Below are positions 49,005-57,605 of a stretch of DNA of 64,000 bases, piece by piece. Position 1 is the first letter of the stretch; each line of letters opens with the position of its first letter. Origin of the DNA: Rhodoferax potami. GTDB taxonomy: Bacteria > Pseudomonadota > Gammaproteobacteria > Burkholderiales > Burkholderiaceae_C. The translations under genes were made by a program, and so were the position numbers. The stretch is from contig NZ_JAVBIK010000001.1 in NCBI RefSeq assembly GCF_032193805.1, positions 3,663,181 through 3,727,180 on the forward strand. The letters run 5' to 3'. The notes beneath the pieces are model-generated. The model did no database searches. It saw nothing but the letters and a program-made list of their open reading frames with translations, and was not told the origin of the DNA.

Positions 49005-49790
49005 TTAAATGTCTGTGGTTACGCCCATGGTCTGGCTGTAACCGCCGTCCACATAAGTGATCTCTGCAGTCACACCGCCCGCCAGGTCGCTCAGCAAGAA
49101 CGCCGCCACATTGCCCACGTCTTCCGTCGTCACATTGCGGCGAATCGGGGACGCGCCGGCTACTGTGTTGAGCAGCTTGCTGAAGTCTTTGATGCCGCTG
49201 GCGGCCAGGGTCTTGATCGGGCCGGCGCTGATGCCGTTGACGCGGATGCCCTTGGGGCCCACGGCTTCGGCCAGGTAGCGCACGCTGGCTTCCAGCGATG
49301 CTTTGGCCAAGCCCATGGTGTTGTAGTTGGGAATGATGCGCTCAGCACCCAAGTACGACAGGGTCAGCAAAGCCGCTTTGGGCGACAGGTAGGGCAGGGC
49401 TGCCTTGGCCATCGCCGGGAAGCTGTAGGCGCTGATGTCGTGCGCGATTTTGAAATTTTCGCGGGTCAAGCCGTCCAGGAAATTGCCTGCAATCGCCTCA
49501 CGGGGCGCAAAGCCGATGCTGTGCACAAAGCCGTCGAAAGTGGGCCAGTGTGCCGACAGGTCTTTGAACAACTGGTCGATTTGCTCGTCATTGCCGACAT
49601 CGCAGTCGAACACCAGCGTGGAGTCGAAGTCTGCGGCGAACTCGGTGATGCGGTCCTTGAAGCGCTCGCCCACATAACTGAAGGCCAATTCGGCGCCTTG
49701 TTCTTTGCACGCTTTGGCGATGCCATAGGCGATGGAGCGGTTCGACAGCACCCCGGTAATCAACAACTTCTTGCCTGCTAAAAAGCCCAT
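49005..49790 (-). CDS. fabI: Enoyl-[acyl-carrier-protein] reductase (NADH) FabI
   Basis: The 261-aa SDR enzyme catalyses the last step of each fatty-acid elongation cycle. The start [28 protein letters not shown] is typical. The catalytic residues fall at Tyr146, Tyr156 and Lys163 ([19 protein letters not shown]), the same numbers as in E. coli Fab[19 protein letters not shown] contains the substrate-binding loop. It is the target of triclosan-type inhibitors in other species. It is divergent from yejA with a 42-bp gap. Confidence 0.96.
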   Translation of the reverse strand: MGFLAGKKLLITGVLSNRSIAYGIAKACKEQGAELAFSYVGERFKDRITEFAADFDSTLVFDCDVGNDEQIDQLFKDLSAHWPTFDGFVHSIGFAPREAIAGNFLDGLTRENFKIAHDISAYSFPAMAKAALPYLSPKAALLTLSYLGAERIIPNYNTMGLAKASLEASVRYLAEAVGPKGIRVNGISAGPIKTLAASGIKDFSKLLNTVAGASPIRRNVTTEDVGNVAAFLLSDLAGGVTAEITYVDGGYSQTMGVTTDI

Positions 49791-49832
49791 ATCGTCCTCT
49801 TAAAAATGCGTGGTCTAGTGCAGAATTGTCGC

Positions 49833-51635
49833 ATGCGGAATTGGGCACTATTACTCTGGAGTTTCACGGCGGGCAGTGCGTGGGCAGCCCATGGCTATGC
49901 GCTTTGGGGCGACTTGCAGTACCCCGCCGGTTTTGAGCACTTCAAGTATGTGAACCCGGATGCCCCCAAAGGCGGCGAACTGCGCCTGGTCAGTAACTTG
50001 CGGGTGTCTACCTTTGACAAGTACAACCCTTTCACTGTCAAAGGCTCTGCCCCGGCGTATTTGAGTAGCCTCATGTTCGACAGTTTGCTCGCAGGGGCGC
50101 TGGATGAGACCGCCGCCGGGTATGGCCTCCTTGCCAAGGACGTGTCTGTCGCGCCGGACCGCTTGAGTGCGACCTTTGTGCTCAGGGCAGAGGCTCGCTT
50201 CCACAATGGGGACCCTGTGTTGGCGCGTGATGTCAAACACAGTTTTGACATGCTCAAAAGCGCGCAGGCAGCACCGGGGTATCGCAGCCTGCTCGAAGAG
50301 GTGTTAGGGGTCGATGTGCTGGACAGCCGCACCGTGCGGTACCGGTTTGCCAAGCCGAATCGCGAATTGCCCCTCACGGTCGGTGGCCTGCCTGTGTTCA
50401 GCCACCGTTGGGGCGAGACGGCCGGCGTACCGAAACCGTTTGACCAAATCGTGATGGACGTACCGATTGGCAGCGGGCCCTACAAAATCGGGCCGGTCAA
50501 TTTCGGCAAGGACATTACCTATGTGCGCGACCCACAGTACTGGGCGCGAGGCCTCCCCGTTCGGCGTGGGACCGCCAACTTTGACCGGATCACCGTGAAG
50601 ATCTACAAAGACAGCACGGCGAGGCTGGAGGCATTGAAGGCCGGTGAGTTCGATCTGATGCGGTTTTTCTCCGCCGGTGACTGGGCAAGGCGGGTCAACG
50701 GTCGCAAATTCGACAGTGGTGAACTGGTCAAAGAAGAGTTTCGCCATACTTTGCCCACCGGCTTCCAGAGTTATGTGCTCAACACCCGCTCACCAAAGTT
50801 ACGAGACGTGCGGGTGCGCCAAGCACTGGGCTTGGCGCTGGATTACGAGTGGATGAATCGGCAGATGTTTTACGGCGCCTACCAGCGTGTGCAAGGGCTG
50901 TTTGGCAATACGGCCTGCCAAGCCCAAGGATTGCCCACCGATGCCGAGCTGGCCCTGTTGGCGCCTTTGCGGGGACAGATACCGGAGCCTGTTTTCGGCC
51001 CCATGGCGCAAGCGCCCCGCACGGATGGCGCACGCAGTCTGCGGGACAACTTGCGTGAAGCCCAAGAGCTGCTGCAGCAAGCGGGCTGGACTTATCGTGA
51101 TGGCGCATTGCGCAATGCCCAAGGGCAGGCGCTGGAGCTCGAATACCTCGATAGCAACGAAAGCGGCGTTCGGGTCGCCACACCGTGGGCACGCAACTTG
51201 GAAAAAATCGGCGTCAAGCTGAATTTCCGCCCGGTGGACTTTGCGCTGTACCAGCAGCGCCTGCAAAAATTTGAGTTTGAGGTGACCTCTATCGCCTACG
51301 CAGGAACCCAAAACCCCGGACAGGAGTTTGTGGATCTTTTCGGCAGCAAGGCCGCGCTGCAAGAGGACTCCGGCAACCTGAGCGGTGTGCAAAGCCCCGC
51401 GGTAGACACGCTGATTCAACACATGACTTCTGCCAACTCCCGGGACGCGTTGTTGCCCGCCTGCCGCGCCCTGGACCGGGTCATTGCCCATAGCTACCTG
51501 TTAGTGCCTCAATGGTCAGCCAGCACGCACCGCTTGGCCTACAACCATTGGCGCTTGGACAAGCCTGCCGCCATGCCGCCCTTTGCCGCCGGTGAGGGGT
51601 GGGCGATTGACACCTGGTGGGCCAAACAACTATGA
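49833..51635 (+). CDS. yejA: ABC transporter peptide-binding protein (YejA-like)
   Basis: The 600-aa periplasmic SBP_bac_5 protein has a signal peptide (MRNWALLLWSFTAGSAWAA). The YejA pattern follows: GYALWGDLQYPAGFEHFKYVNPDAPKGGELRLVSNLRVSTFDKYNPFTVKG, then VSVAPDRLSATFVLRAEARFHNGDPVLARDV and GPYKIGPVNFGKDITYVRDPQYWARGLPVRRG. In E. coli the YejABEF system takes up microcin C and contributes to peptide uptake. The start at 49833 gives a proper signal peptide; an upstream in-frame GTG is possible. The stop overlaps the yejB start. Confidence 0.9.
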   Translation: MRNWALLLWSFTAGSAWAAHGYALWGDLQYPAGFEHFKYVNPDAPKGGELRLVSNLRVSTFDKYNPFTVKGSAPAYLSSLMFDSLLAGALDETAAGYGLLAKDVSVAPDRLSATFVLRAEARFHNGDPVLARDVKHSFDMLKSAQAAPGYRSLLEEVLGVDVLDSRTVRYRFAKPNRELPLTVGGLPVFSHRWGETAGVPKPFDQIVMDVPIGSGPYKIGPVNFGKDITYVRDPQYWARGLPVRRGTANFDRITVKIYKDSTARLEALKAGEFDLMRFFSAGDWARRVNGRKFDSGELVKEEFRHTLPTGFQSYVLNTRSPKLRDVRVRQALGLALDYEWMNRQMFYGAYQRVQGLFGNTACQAQGLPTDAELALLAPLRGQIPEPVFGPMAQAPRTDGARSLRDNLREAQELLQQAGWTYRDGALRNAQGQALELEYLDSNESGVRVATPWARNLEKIGVKLNFRPVDFALYQQRLQKFEFEVTSIAYAGTQNPGQEFVDLFGSKAALQEDSGNLSGVQSPAVDTLIQHMTSANSRDALLPACRALDRVIAHSYLLVPQWSASTHRLAYNHWRLDKPAAMPPFAAGEGWAIDTWWAKQL

Positions 51636-52663
51636 ACTTGTTGGCTTACACACTGAAGCGTTTGTTGTTGATGGTGCCGACCCTCTTCGGTGTGCTGCTG
51701 TTGACGTTTGCGGTGGTGCAGTTTGTGCCTGGCGGGCCGGTCGAGCAGTACCTTGCCGAGGCCAAGGCAGGCGGCAGCGTGGGGGCCGAAGGCGGCTTGA
51801 GTTACCGCGGAGCGCAGGGAGTGGATCCCAAGCGCCTGGAGCAAGCCAAGGCTTTGTACGGGTTTGACAAGCCGGCCCCGGAGCGTTTTTGGCAGATGCT
51901 CAAGCAGTTCGCCCGCTTCGACTTGGGAACCAGTTTTTTTCAGAACCGCAAGGTGTCTGAGCTGATTTGGGAGAAGTTGCCGGTCTCCATGAGCCTTGGG
52001 CTATGGACCTTTTTCATCAGTTACGGCATCGCGGTGCCTTTGGGTATTGCCAAAGCCGTCCGTGCAGGTACACGGTTTGATCTGGTGACCAGTACCCTCG
52101 TGTTGGTGGGGTTTGCGATCCCCGGCTTTGTCCTTGGTGTGGCTTTGTTGGTGGTGTTTGGTGGACAACTGCAATGGTTTCCACTGCGCGGACTGACCTC
52201 CTCGGATTGGGAGAGCCTGAGTTGGGGGGCGCGTATCGTGGACTACCTCTGGCATATCGCCATGCCGGTGACCGCCATGGTGATGAGCAGTTTTGCAACC
52301 ATCACTATCCTGACCAAGAACTCGTTTCTCGAGGAAATCCGTAAGCAATATGTGTTGACGGCCCGGGCCAAAGGCTTGCCGGAGCGCATGGTGCTTTGGA
52401 AACATGTGATGCGTAATGCGCTGATCCCCATCGTCACCGGATTTCCTGCGGCGTTTATCGGTGCGTTCTTTACCGGATCGCTGCTGATCGAAACCCAGTT
52501 CTCGCTGGATGGTCTGGGGCTTCTCAGTTACGAGAGTGTGATCCGGCGTGACTATCCAGTCGTCATGGGCACCCTCTATTTGTTCACCCTCATAGGTTTG
52601 GTCACCAAGCTGGTGTCCGACCTCTGTTACGCCTGGGTCGATCCCCGTGTCACATTCGAATAA
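51632..52663 (+). CDS. yejB: Peptide ABC transporter permease (YejB-like)
   Basis: The 343-aa inner-membrane permease has the N-terminal MNLLAYTLKRLLLMVPTLFGVLLLTFAVVQFVPGGPVEQYL typical of DppB/YejB. The EAA loop is KQYVLTARAKGLPERMVLWKHVMRNALIPIV. About six transmembrane segments are evident. The ~60-residue insertion after the first helix (EAKAGGSVGAEGGLSYRGAQGVDPKRLEQAKALYGFDKPAPERF) is the YejB type. It is coupled by ATGA to yejA and overlaps yejE by 17 bases. Confidence 0.92.
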   Translation: MNLLAYTLKRLLLMVPTLFGVLLLTFAVVQFVPGGPVEQYLAEAKAGGSVGAEGGLSYRGAQGVDPKRLEQAKALYGFDKPAPERFWQMLKQFARFDLGTSFFQNRKVSELIWEKLPVSMSLGLWTFFISYGIAVPLGIAKAVRAGTRFDLVTSTLVLVGFAIPGFVLGVALLVVFGGQLQWFPLRGLTSSDWESLSWGARIVDYLWHIAMPVTAMVMSSFATITILTKNSFLEEIRKQYVLTARAKGLPERMVLWKHVMRNALIPIVTGFPAAFIGAFFTGSLLIETQFSLDGLGLLSYESVIRRDYPVVMGTLYLFTLIGLVTKLVSDLCYAWVDPRVTFE

Positions 52664-53684
52664 CCCCGGACCCGCTGCACGCGCATGGCGCCGCTTCCGT
52701 CGCAATCGGCTGGGCTTTGTCAGCTTGTGGGCCTTTGTCGCGCTGGTTTTGCTGAGTCTGTGTGCAGAATTGATCTCTAATGACCGCCCTTTGGTGGTGG
52801 TGTATCAAGGCCAAACTTATTGGCCACTGGTGCGCGATTACCCGGAGACCACCTTTGGTGGAGACTTTGCCACCCCTACGGACTATCTGGATCCCTTTAT
52901 CCAACAGCGCTTGTCGCAAGAAGGCAATTGGGCCTTGTTTGCCCCCAATCGCTATGGCCCCAAGACCTTAAACTATTTCGCGACAGCGCCCAACCCGGCG
53001 CCTCCCAGTCGTGCCAATTGGCTGGGCACCGATGACCGGGGCCGCGACTTGCTGGCCCAGTTGATTTACGGGTTTCGGGTGAGTGTGCTGTTTGCGTTGG
53101 CGCTGACGCTGACCGGCGTGGTTTTAGGCGTGTTGGCGGGCGCGGTACAAGGTTTTTTCGCCGGTAAAACTGATTTGGTGATGCAGCGCGCTATTGAAAT
53201 CTGGGGCTCCATGCCTGAGCTGTACTTGCTCATCATCTTCAGTGCGGTGTTTGCACCCAGCGTGGGCTTGCTCCTGGTCTTGTTGAGTCTGTTTGGCTGG
53301 ATGGGGCTGTCAGACTATGTGCGGGCCGAGTTTTTGCGCAACCGGCAGCTGGACTACGTGAGGGCGGCAAGGGCGTTGGGCGTTTCAGATGGGGTCATCA
53401 TGACCCGCCATATCTTGCCCAACAGCTTGACGCCGGTCGTGACCTTTTTGCCATTCCGCATGAGCGGTGCCATCTTGGCGCTGACATCGCTTGATTTTCT
53501 CGGCTTGGGCGTGCCGCCGGGAACGCCTTCGTTGGGTGAATTGCTGTCCCAGGGTAAGAACAACATCGATGCCTGGTGGATCTCTCTGTCCACCTTTGCG
53601 GTGCTCGTGGTGACCTTGCTCTTGTTGACCCAAATGGGTGATGCCTTGCGTGATGCCCTGGATCCACGAAAGCAGGATCTATGA
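52647..53684 (+). CDS. yejE: Peptide ABC transporter permease (YejE-like)
   Basis: The 345-aa second permease begins MSHSNNPGPAARAWRRFRRNRLGFVSLWAFVALVLLSLCAELISNDRPL with GTG at 52647. The large periplasmic insertion GQTYWPLVRDYPETTFGGDFATPTDYLDPFIQQ is characteristic of YejE. The later part has LGTDDRGRDLLAQLIYGFRVSVLFALALTLTGVVLGVLAGAVQGFF and the EAA loop LDYVRAARALGVSDGVIMTRHILPNSLTPVV. It overlaps both neighbours in the operon. Confidence 0.92.
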   Translation: MSHSNNPGPAARAWRRFRRNRLGFVSLWAFVALVLLSLCAELISNDRPLVVVYQGQTYWPLVRDYPETTFGGDFATPTDYLDPFIQQRLSQEGNWALFAPNRYGPKTLNYFATAPNPAPPSRANWLGTDDRGRDLLAQLIYGFRVSVLFALALTLTGVVLGVLAGAVQGFFAGKTDLVMQRAIEIWGSMPELYLLIIFSAVFAPSVGLLLVLLSLFGWMGLSDYVRAEFLRNRQLDYVRAARALGVSDGVIMTRHILPNSLTPVVTFLPFRMSGAILALTSLDFLGLGVPPGTPSLGELLSQGKNNIDAWWISLSTFAVLVVTLLLLTQMGDALRDALDPRKQDL

Positions 53685-55291
53685 ACTTATCGACAGTATT
53701 GCTGCAAGTGGAGCAGCTCAGGGTGTCTTTTGACGGCAAGGACGTGGTCCAAGGTGTTGATTTCATGATCCGGGCCGGTGAAAAGCTGGCGTTGGTGGGG
53801 GAGTCCGGGTCCGGCAAAACGATAACCGCGCTGAGCCTTTTGGGCTTGGCGCAAGGGGCTCGCACTTCAGGGGCTGCGCATTTCGCCACCGCCTCAGGGG
53901 CCGTCGATTTGTTGGCACTGTCGGAGCAACAGCTCCGCGGCATCCGCGGGCAAGATATCGCCATGGTGTTTCAAGAGCCGATGACCGCTCTGAACCCATT
54001 GTTCACCATTGGCGAGCAGATTGCTGAGGTCTTGCAAGAAAAACAGGCTGTATCCCGCGCAGAAGCTGCGCAAATGGCTATCAATTTAATAGCGGATACC
54101 GGGATCGACGATCCCGCTCGCCGTGCTGGTGCCTACCCGCACCAGCTATCGGGCGGGCAGCGCCAGCGCGCCATGATCGCAATGGCCTTGGCCTTGGCCT
54201 GCTCACCCCGCTTGTTGCTCGCTGATGAGCCGACCACCGCCCTCGACGTGAGCGTTCGCCAGCAGATTCTCGATTTGTTGGCAGAACTGCAGGTGCGCAA
54301 AGGCATGGCGATTTTGCTGATTACCCATGATTTGCACCTGGTGCGCCGATTTGCAGACCGGGTGGCGGTCATGGAGCGGGGGCATATCGTGGAGCAGGGC
54401 AGCGTAAGTGAGGTATTTGCCGCCCCCCAGCACCGCTATACCCGCGAGTTGCTGGATAGCTTGCCAGTGCGCGATGTGGCGCCGCTCCTGCCGGATGCGC
54501 CCCTGGTTTTGGAGCTGGCGGGTGTCGGCGTGGACTACCCGGTCGCCCGGCCTGGTTGGCGTGGATGGTTTTCCCGCGGCCGATTTGCTGCGGTGCAACA
54601 GGTGGGCGTTCAGCTGCGCCGCGGCGAAACTCTGGGCGTGGTCGGCGAATCCGGCTCGGGCAAATCGACATTGGCACTCGCTGCACTGGGCTTGGTACCG
54701 TATGCGGGCGATGTGCGCGTCGGTGGGGTGGCTTGGACAGGGCGCTCCAGGACAGACGTATCTCTCCGAAAAAAAGTACAAGTCGTTTTTCAAGATCCTT
54801 TTTCGTCCTTATCGCCCCGGCTGACGGTCGATGAGTTGGTGGGCGAGGGCTTGGATGTCCATTGCCCAGGTATCAGCCGGGAGCAGCGGCAGCAGCGAGT
54901 GGTCGATGCACTGGCAACCGTGGGCATCACAGAGACCCAGTTTCCTGGCATGCTCGAGCGTTACCCGCACCAGTTCTCGGGCGGACAGCGGCAACGTTTG
55001 GCTATTGCGCGGGCTTTGGTTTTGGAGCCAGAAGTTTTGGTGCTGGATGAGCCCACGAGTGCCTTGGATGTCACATTGGCACAGCAGGTACTCCGCCTGC
55101 TGCAAGGGCTGCAAAAGGCGAAGGGGCTTTCTTATCTGCTGATTACCCATGACGTAGCGGTGGTGGAGGCCATGGCGCACCGGGTGGTGGTGATGCACCA
55201 AGGGCGGGCGGTGGAGACGGGGCTCATCTCGGATGTGTTCAGTGCGCCCCAGCATCCCTACACTGCAAAATTACTCGCTGCCAGCCGGTAA
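53681..55291 (+). CDS. yejF: Peptide ABC transporter ATP-binding protein (YejF-like, fused)
   Basis: The 536-aa ATPase has two complete ABC domains in one chain, as in YejF/GsiA. Domain 1 has Walker A GESGSGKT, signature LSGGQRQRAMIAMAL and Walker B LLLADEPTTALDV. Domain 2 has GESGSGKSTLA, FSGGQRQRLAIARAL and VLVLDEPTSALDV. Both sites look catalytically competent. A short stretch near 54070-54092 (GGCTATCAATTTAATAGC) resembles the stem of the dispersed repeat, encoding AINLIA. It is the last gene of the operon. Confidence 0.93.
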   Translation: MNLSTVLLQVEQLRVSFDGKDVVQGVDFMIRAGEKLALVGESGSGKTITALSLLGLAQGARTSGAAHFATASGAVDLLALSEQQLRGIRGQDIAMVFQEPMTALNPLFTIGEQIAEVLQEKQAVSRAEAAQMAINLIADTGIDDPARRAGAYPHQLSGGQRQRAMIAMALALACSPRLLLADEPTTALDVSVRQQILDLLAELQVRKGMAILLITHDLHLVRRFADRVAVMERGHIVEQGSVSEVFAAPQHRYTRELLDSLPVRDVAPLLPDAPLVLELAGVGVDYPVARPGWRGWFSRGRFAAVQQVGVQLRRGETLGVVGESGSGKSTLALAALGLVPYAGDVRVGGVAWTGRSRTDVSLRKKVQVVFQDPFSSLSPRLTVDELVGEGLDVHCPGISREQRQQRVVDALATVGITETQFPGMLERYPHQFSGGQRQRLAIARALVLEPEVLVLDEPTSALDVTLAQQVLRLLQGLQKAKGLSYLLITHDVAVVEAMAHRVVVMHQGRAVETGLISDVFSAPQHPYTAKLLAASR

Positions 55292-55329
55292 TTTCCTTAA
55301 GAATCAAGGGCTTTGGGGCGCTTTTCAGG

Positions 55330-55382
55330 TACAATCCAAGCTTCACGACCAAACGGGCGGGTAATTACCGCCCGTTTTTTTT
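55330..55382 (+). promoter_or_regulatory. -10-like box followed by a strong terminator hairpin before rimP
   Basis: TACAAT at 55330-55335 could be a -10 element; no clear -35 is seen. It is followed by ACGGGCGG (55353-55360) paired with CCGCCCGT (55368-55375) and eight T residues. The hairpin may simply terminate yejF transcription. If TACAAT is the rimP-nusA promoter, it would act as a leader attenuator. Confidence 0.6.
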
Positions 55383-55425
55383 GGTCGATCGTTTTTCATC
55401 CTTACATCAGGCAGGCATTACAGAC

Positions 55426-56025
55426 GTGGCATTACAGGACATCGTTGAACAAACCGTAGCAGGGCTGGGATATGACTTGATTGAGATCGAGCGCTCCGCC
55501 GGTGGCTTGCTGCGCATTACCATCGATTTGCCCTGGGTTGCCCCCGTTGAAGGCCGGCCGGTTGTGGAGCAGTTCATCAATGTCGAGGACTGCGAAAAAG
55601 TCAACCGCCAGTTGCAGTTTGCGCTGGAGGTAGATGGCATTGAATACAAGCGCCTAGAAATTTCGTCTCCGGGTATCGACCGGCCCCTGCGTCATGTGCA
55701 AGATTTCGAGCGTTTTTCTGGCCAAGTGATCGACATCACCCTGAAGGCACCCATGGGTGCGGCTGCCAATGGGCAGGTCAGTGCCAATCGGAAAAAATTC
55801 CGCGGCACGTTGGAGCGGGTTCCTGCCGCTGACGGCAGCATCGGTTGGCAAATCGTGTGGAGCGATGCCCCAGAGCCCAAGCCCGGTCAAAAAGTAAGTA
55901 AAAAGCGCGTTCCGCCACCTTTGCAGGCTCTGGGCTTTGCACTGGATGAACTGCGCGAGGCCCGTTTGGCGCCGATTGTGAATTTCAAAGGCCGTAACGG
56001 TCAGGCGCAAGTGGACGAGGTCTGA
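55426..56025 (+). CDS. rimP: Ribosome maturation factor RimP
   Basis: The 199-aa protein assists 30S subunit maturation. Start GTG at 55426 (MALQDIVEQTVAGLGYDLIEIERSAGGLLRITIDL) matches the family N-terminus. Conserved parts are INVEDCEKVNRQLQFALEVDGI and LEISSPGIDRPLRHVQDFERFSG. The insertion around QVSANRKKFRGTLERVPAADGSIGWQIVWSDAPEPKPG and the C-terminal tail lengthen it relative to E. coli RimP (~150 aa), as is common in Burkholderiales. It heads the rimP-nusA-infB operon. Confidence 0.93.
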   Translation: MALQDIVEQTVAGLGYDLIEIERSAGGLLRITIDLPWVAPVEGRPVVEQFINVEDCEKVNRQLQFALEVDGIEYKRLEISSPGIDRPLRHVQDFERFSGQVIDITLKAPMGAAANGQVSANRKKFRGTLERVPAADGSIGWQIVWSDAPEPKPGQKVSKKRVPPPLQALGFALDELREARLAPIVNFKGRNGQAQVDEV

Positions 56026-56084
56026 GTTCCTTGCCCCGTATTCGATTTGTATTGGTTGATTAGAGTGTTCAGGAGAGTCATGGC

Positions 56085-57581
56085 ATGAATCGCGAACTGT
56101 TGATGCTGGTTGAAGCAATTTCCCGTGAGAAAAACGTGGAGCGTGATGTGGTGCTGGGCGCCGTAGAGGCTGCTCTGGCGCAAGCCACCAAAAAGCTGTA
56201 CGCCGGTGATGTGGATATCCGCGTCGCCTTGGATCGCGATAGCGGCAATTACGAGACGTTCCGCCGCTGGCACGTGGTCCCCGATGAGGCCGGTCTGCAA
56301 TTGCCTGACCAGGAAATTCTGCTGTTCGAAGCCAAAGAGCAAATCGCCGACATCGAAGTTGATGAGTACATCGAAGAGCCTGTGGCGTCGGTGCCAATCG
56401 GCCGGATCGGTGCGATGGCTGCGAAGCAAGTGATTTTGCAAAAAATCCGCGATGCTGAGCGCGAGATGTTGCTCAACGACTTTATGTCGCGCGGCGAGAA
56501 GATTTTTGTGGGCACCGTCAAGCGCATGGACAAAGGCGACATCATTGTCGAATCCGGCCGTGTGGAAGGGCGCTTGCGTCGTGGCGAAATGATCCCCAAG
56601 GAAAACCTGCGTACGGGTGACCGCGTCCGCGCCATGATCATGGAAGTGGACCTGACCTTGCGTGGCGCACCGATTGTGTTGTCCCGCTCGGCGCCCGAGT
56701 TCATGATTGAGCTGTTCCGCCAGGAAGTACCTGAAATCGAGCAAGGGCTGCTGGAGATCAAGTCGTGCGCCCGTGATGCTGGCTCCCGTGCCAAGATCGC
56801 AGTCTTGTCCCATGACAAGCGCGTGGATCCGATCGGAACCTGTGTGGGTGTCCGCGGTACCCGCGTCAATGGCGTGACCAATGAATTGGCTGGTGAGCGC
56901 GTCGACATTGTGTTGTGGAGTGAAGATCCAGCGCAGTTTGTGATTGGTGCTTTGGCCCCGGCCAACGTCTCGTCTATCGTGGTGGACGAAGAACGTCACG
57001 CCATGGATGTGGTGGTCGATGAAGAAAACCTCGCGATTGCGATTGGTCGTGGCGGTCAAAACGTGCGCTTGGCGTCCGAACTGACCGGTTGGAAGATCAA
57101 CATCATGGACGCTGCAGAGTCCGCCCAGAAATTGGCGAACGAAACAGACTCCGGTCGCAAGCTGTTCATGGAAAAGCTGGATGTGGACGAGGAAATCGCC
57201 GACATCCTGATTGCCGAAGGCTTTACCAGCTTGGAAGAAGTGGCCTACGTGCCGCTGCAAGAGATGCTGGAGATCGAGTCCTTCGACGAAGACACAGTGC
57301 ATGAGTTGCGCAACCGTGCCAAAGACGCACTGTTGACCATGGAAATTGCACACGAAGAAAGTGTGGAAGAGGTCTCGCAAAACCTGCGTGACTTGCAGGG
57401 CTTGACCCCTGAATTGATCGGCAAATTGGCAGACGGCGGCGTGCATACCCGTGACGAACTGGCTGACCTTGCCGTTGACGAATTGACAGATATTACCGGC
57501 CAGTCTGCGGACGAGGCCAAGGCCCTGATCATGAAGGCGCGCGAGCATTGGTTTACCAATGACGGCGCTTCTCAAGAGTAA
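56085..57581 (+). CDS. nusA: Transcription elongation/termination factor NusA
   Basis: The 498-aa protein binds RNA polymerase and modulates pausing, termination and antitermination. Domains in order: NusA-N (residues 1-125, [31 protein letters not shown]), S1 (~135-200, [29 protein letters not shown]), two KH domains (~200-345, with [22 protein letters not shown]), and two C-terminal acidic repeats with helix-hairpin-helix character (~365-495). This is the full proteobacterial layout. The gene lies 59 bp after rimP and 24 bp before infB. Confidence 0.96.
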   Translation: MNRELLMLVEAISREKNVERDVVLGAVEAALAQATKKLYAGDVDIRVALDRDSGNYETFRRWHVVPDEAGLQLPDQEILLFEAKEQIADIEVDEYIEEPVASVPIGRIGAMAAKQVILQKIRDAEREMLLNDFMSRGEKIFVGTVKRMDKGDIIVESGRVEGRLRRGEMIPKENLRTGDRVRAMIMEVDLTLRGAPIVLSRSAPEFMIELFRQEVPEIEQGLLEIKSCARDAGSRAKIAVLSHDKRVDPIGTCVGVRGTRVNGVTNELAGERVDIVLWSEDPAQFVIGALAPANVSSIVVDEERHAMDVVVDEENLAIAIGRGGQNVRLASELTGWKINIMDAAESAQKLANETDSGRKLFMEKLDVDEEIADILIAEGFTSLEEVAYVPLQEMLEIESFDEDTVHELRNRAKDALLTMEIAHEESVEEVSQNLRDLQGLTPELIGKLADGGVHTRDELADLAVDELTDITGQSADEAKALIMKAREHWFTNDGASQE

Positions 57582-57605
57582 CGGTCATGAAAGGTTTCAC
57601 AGAAT

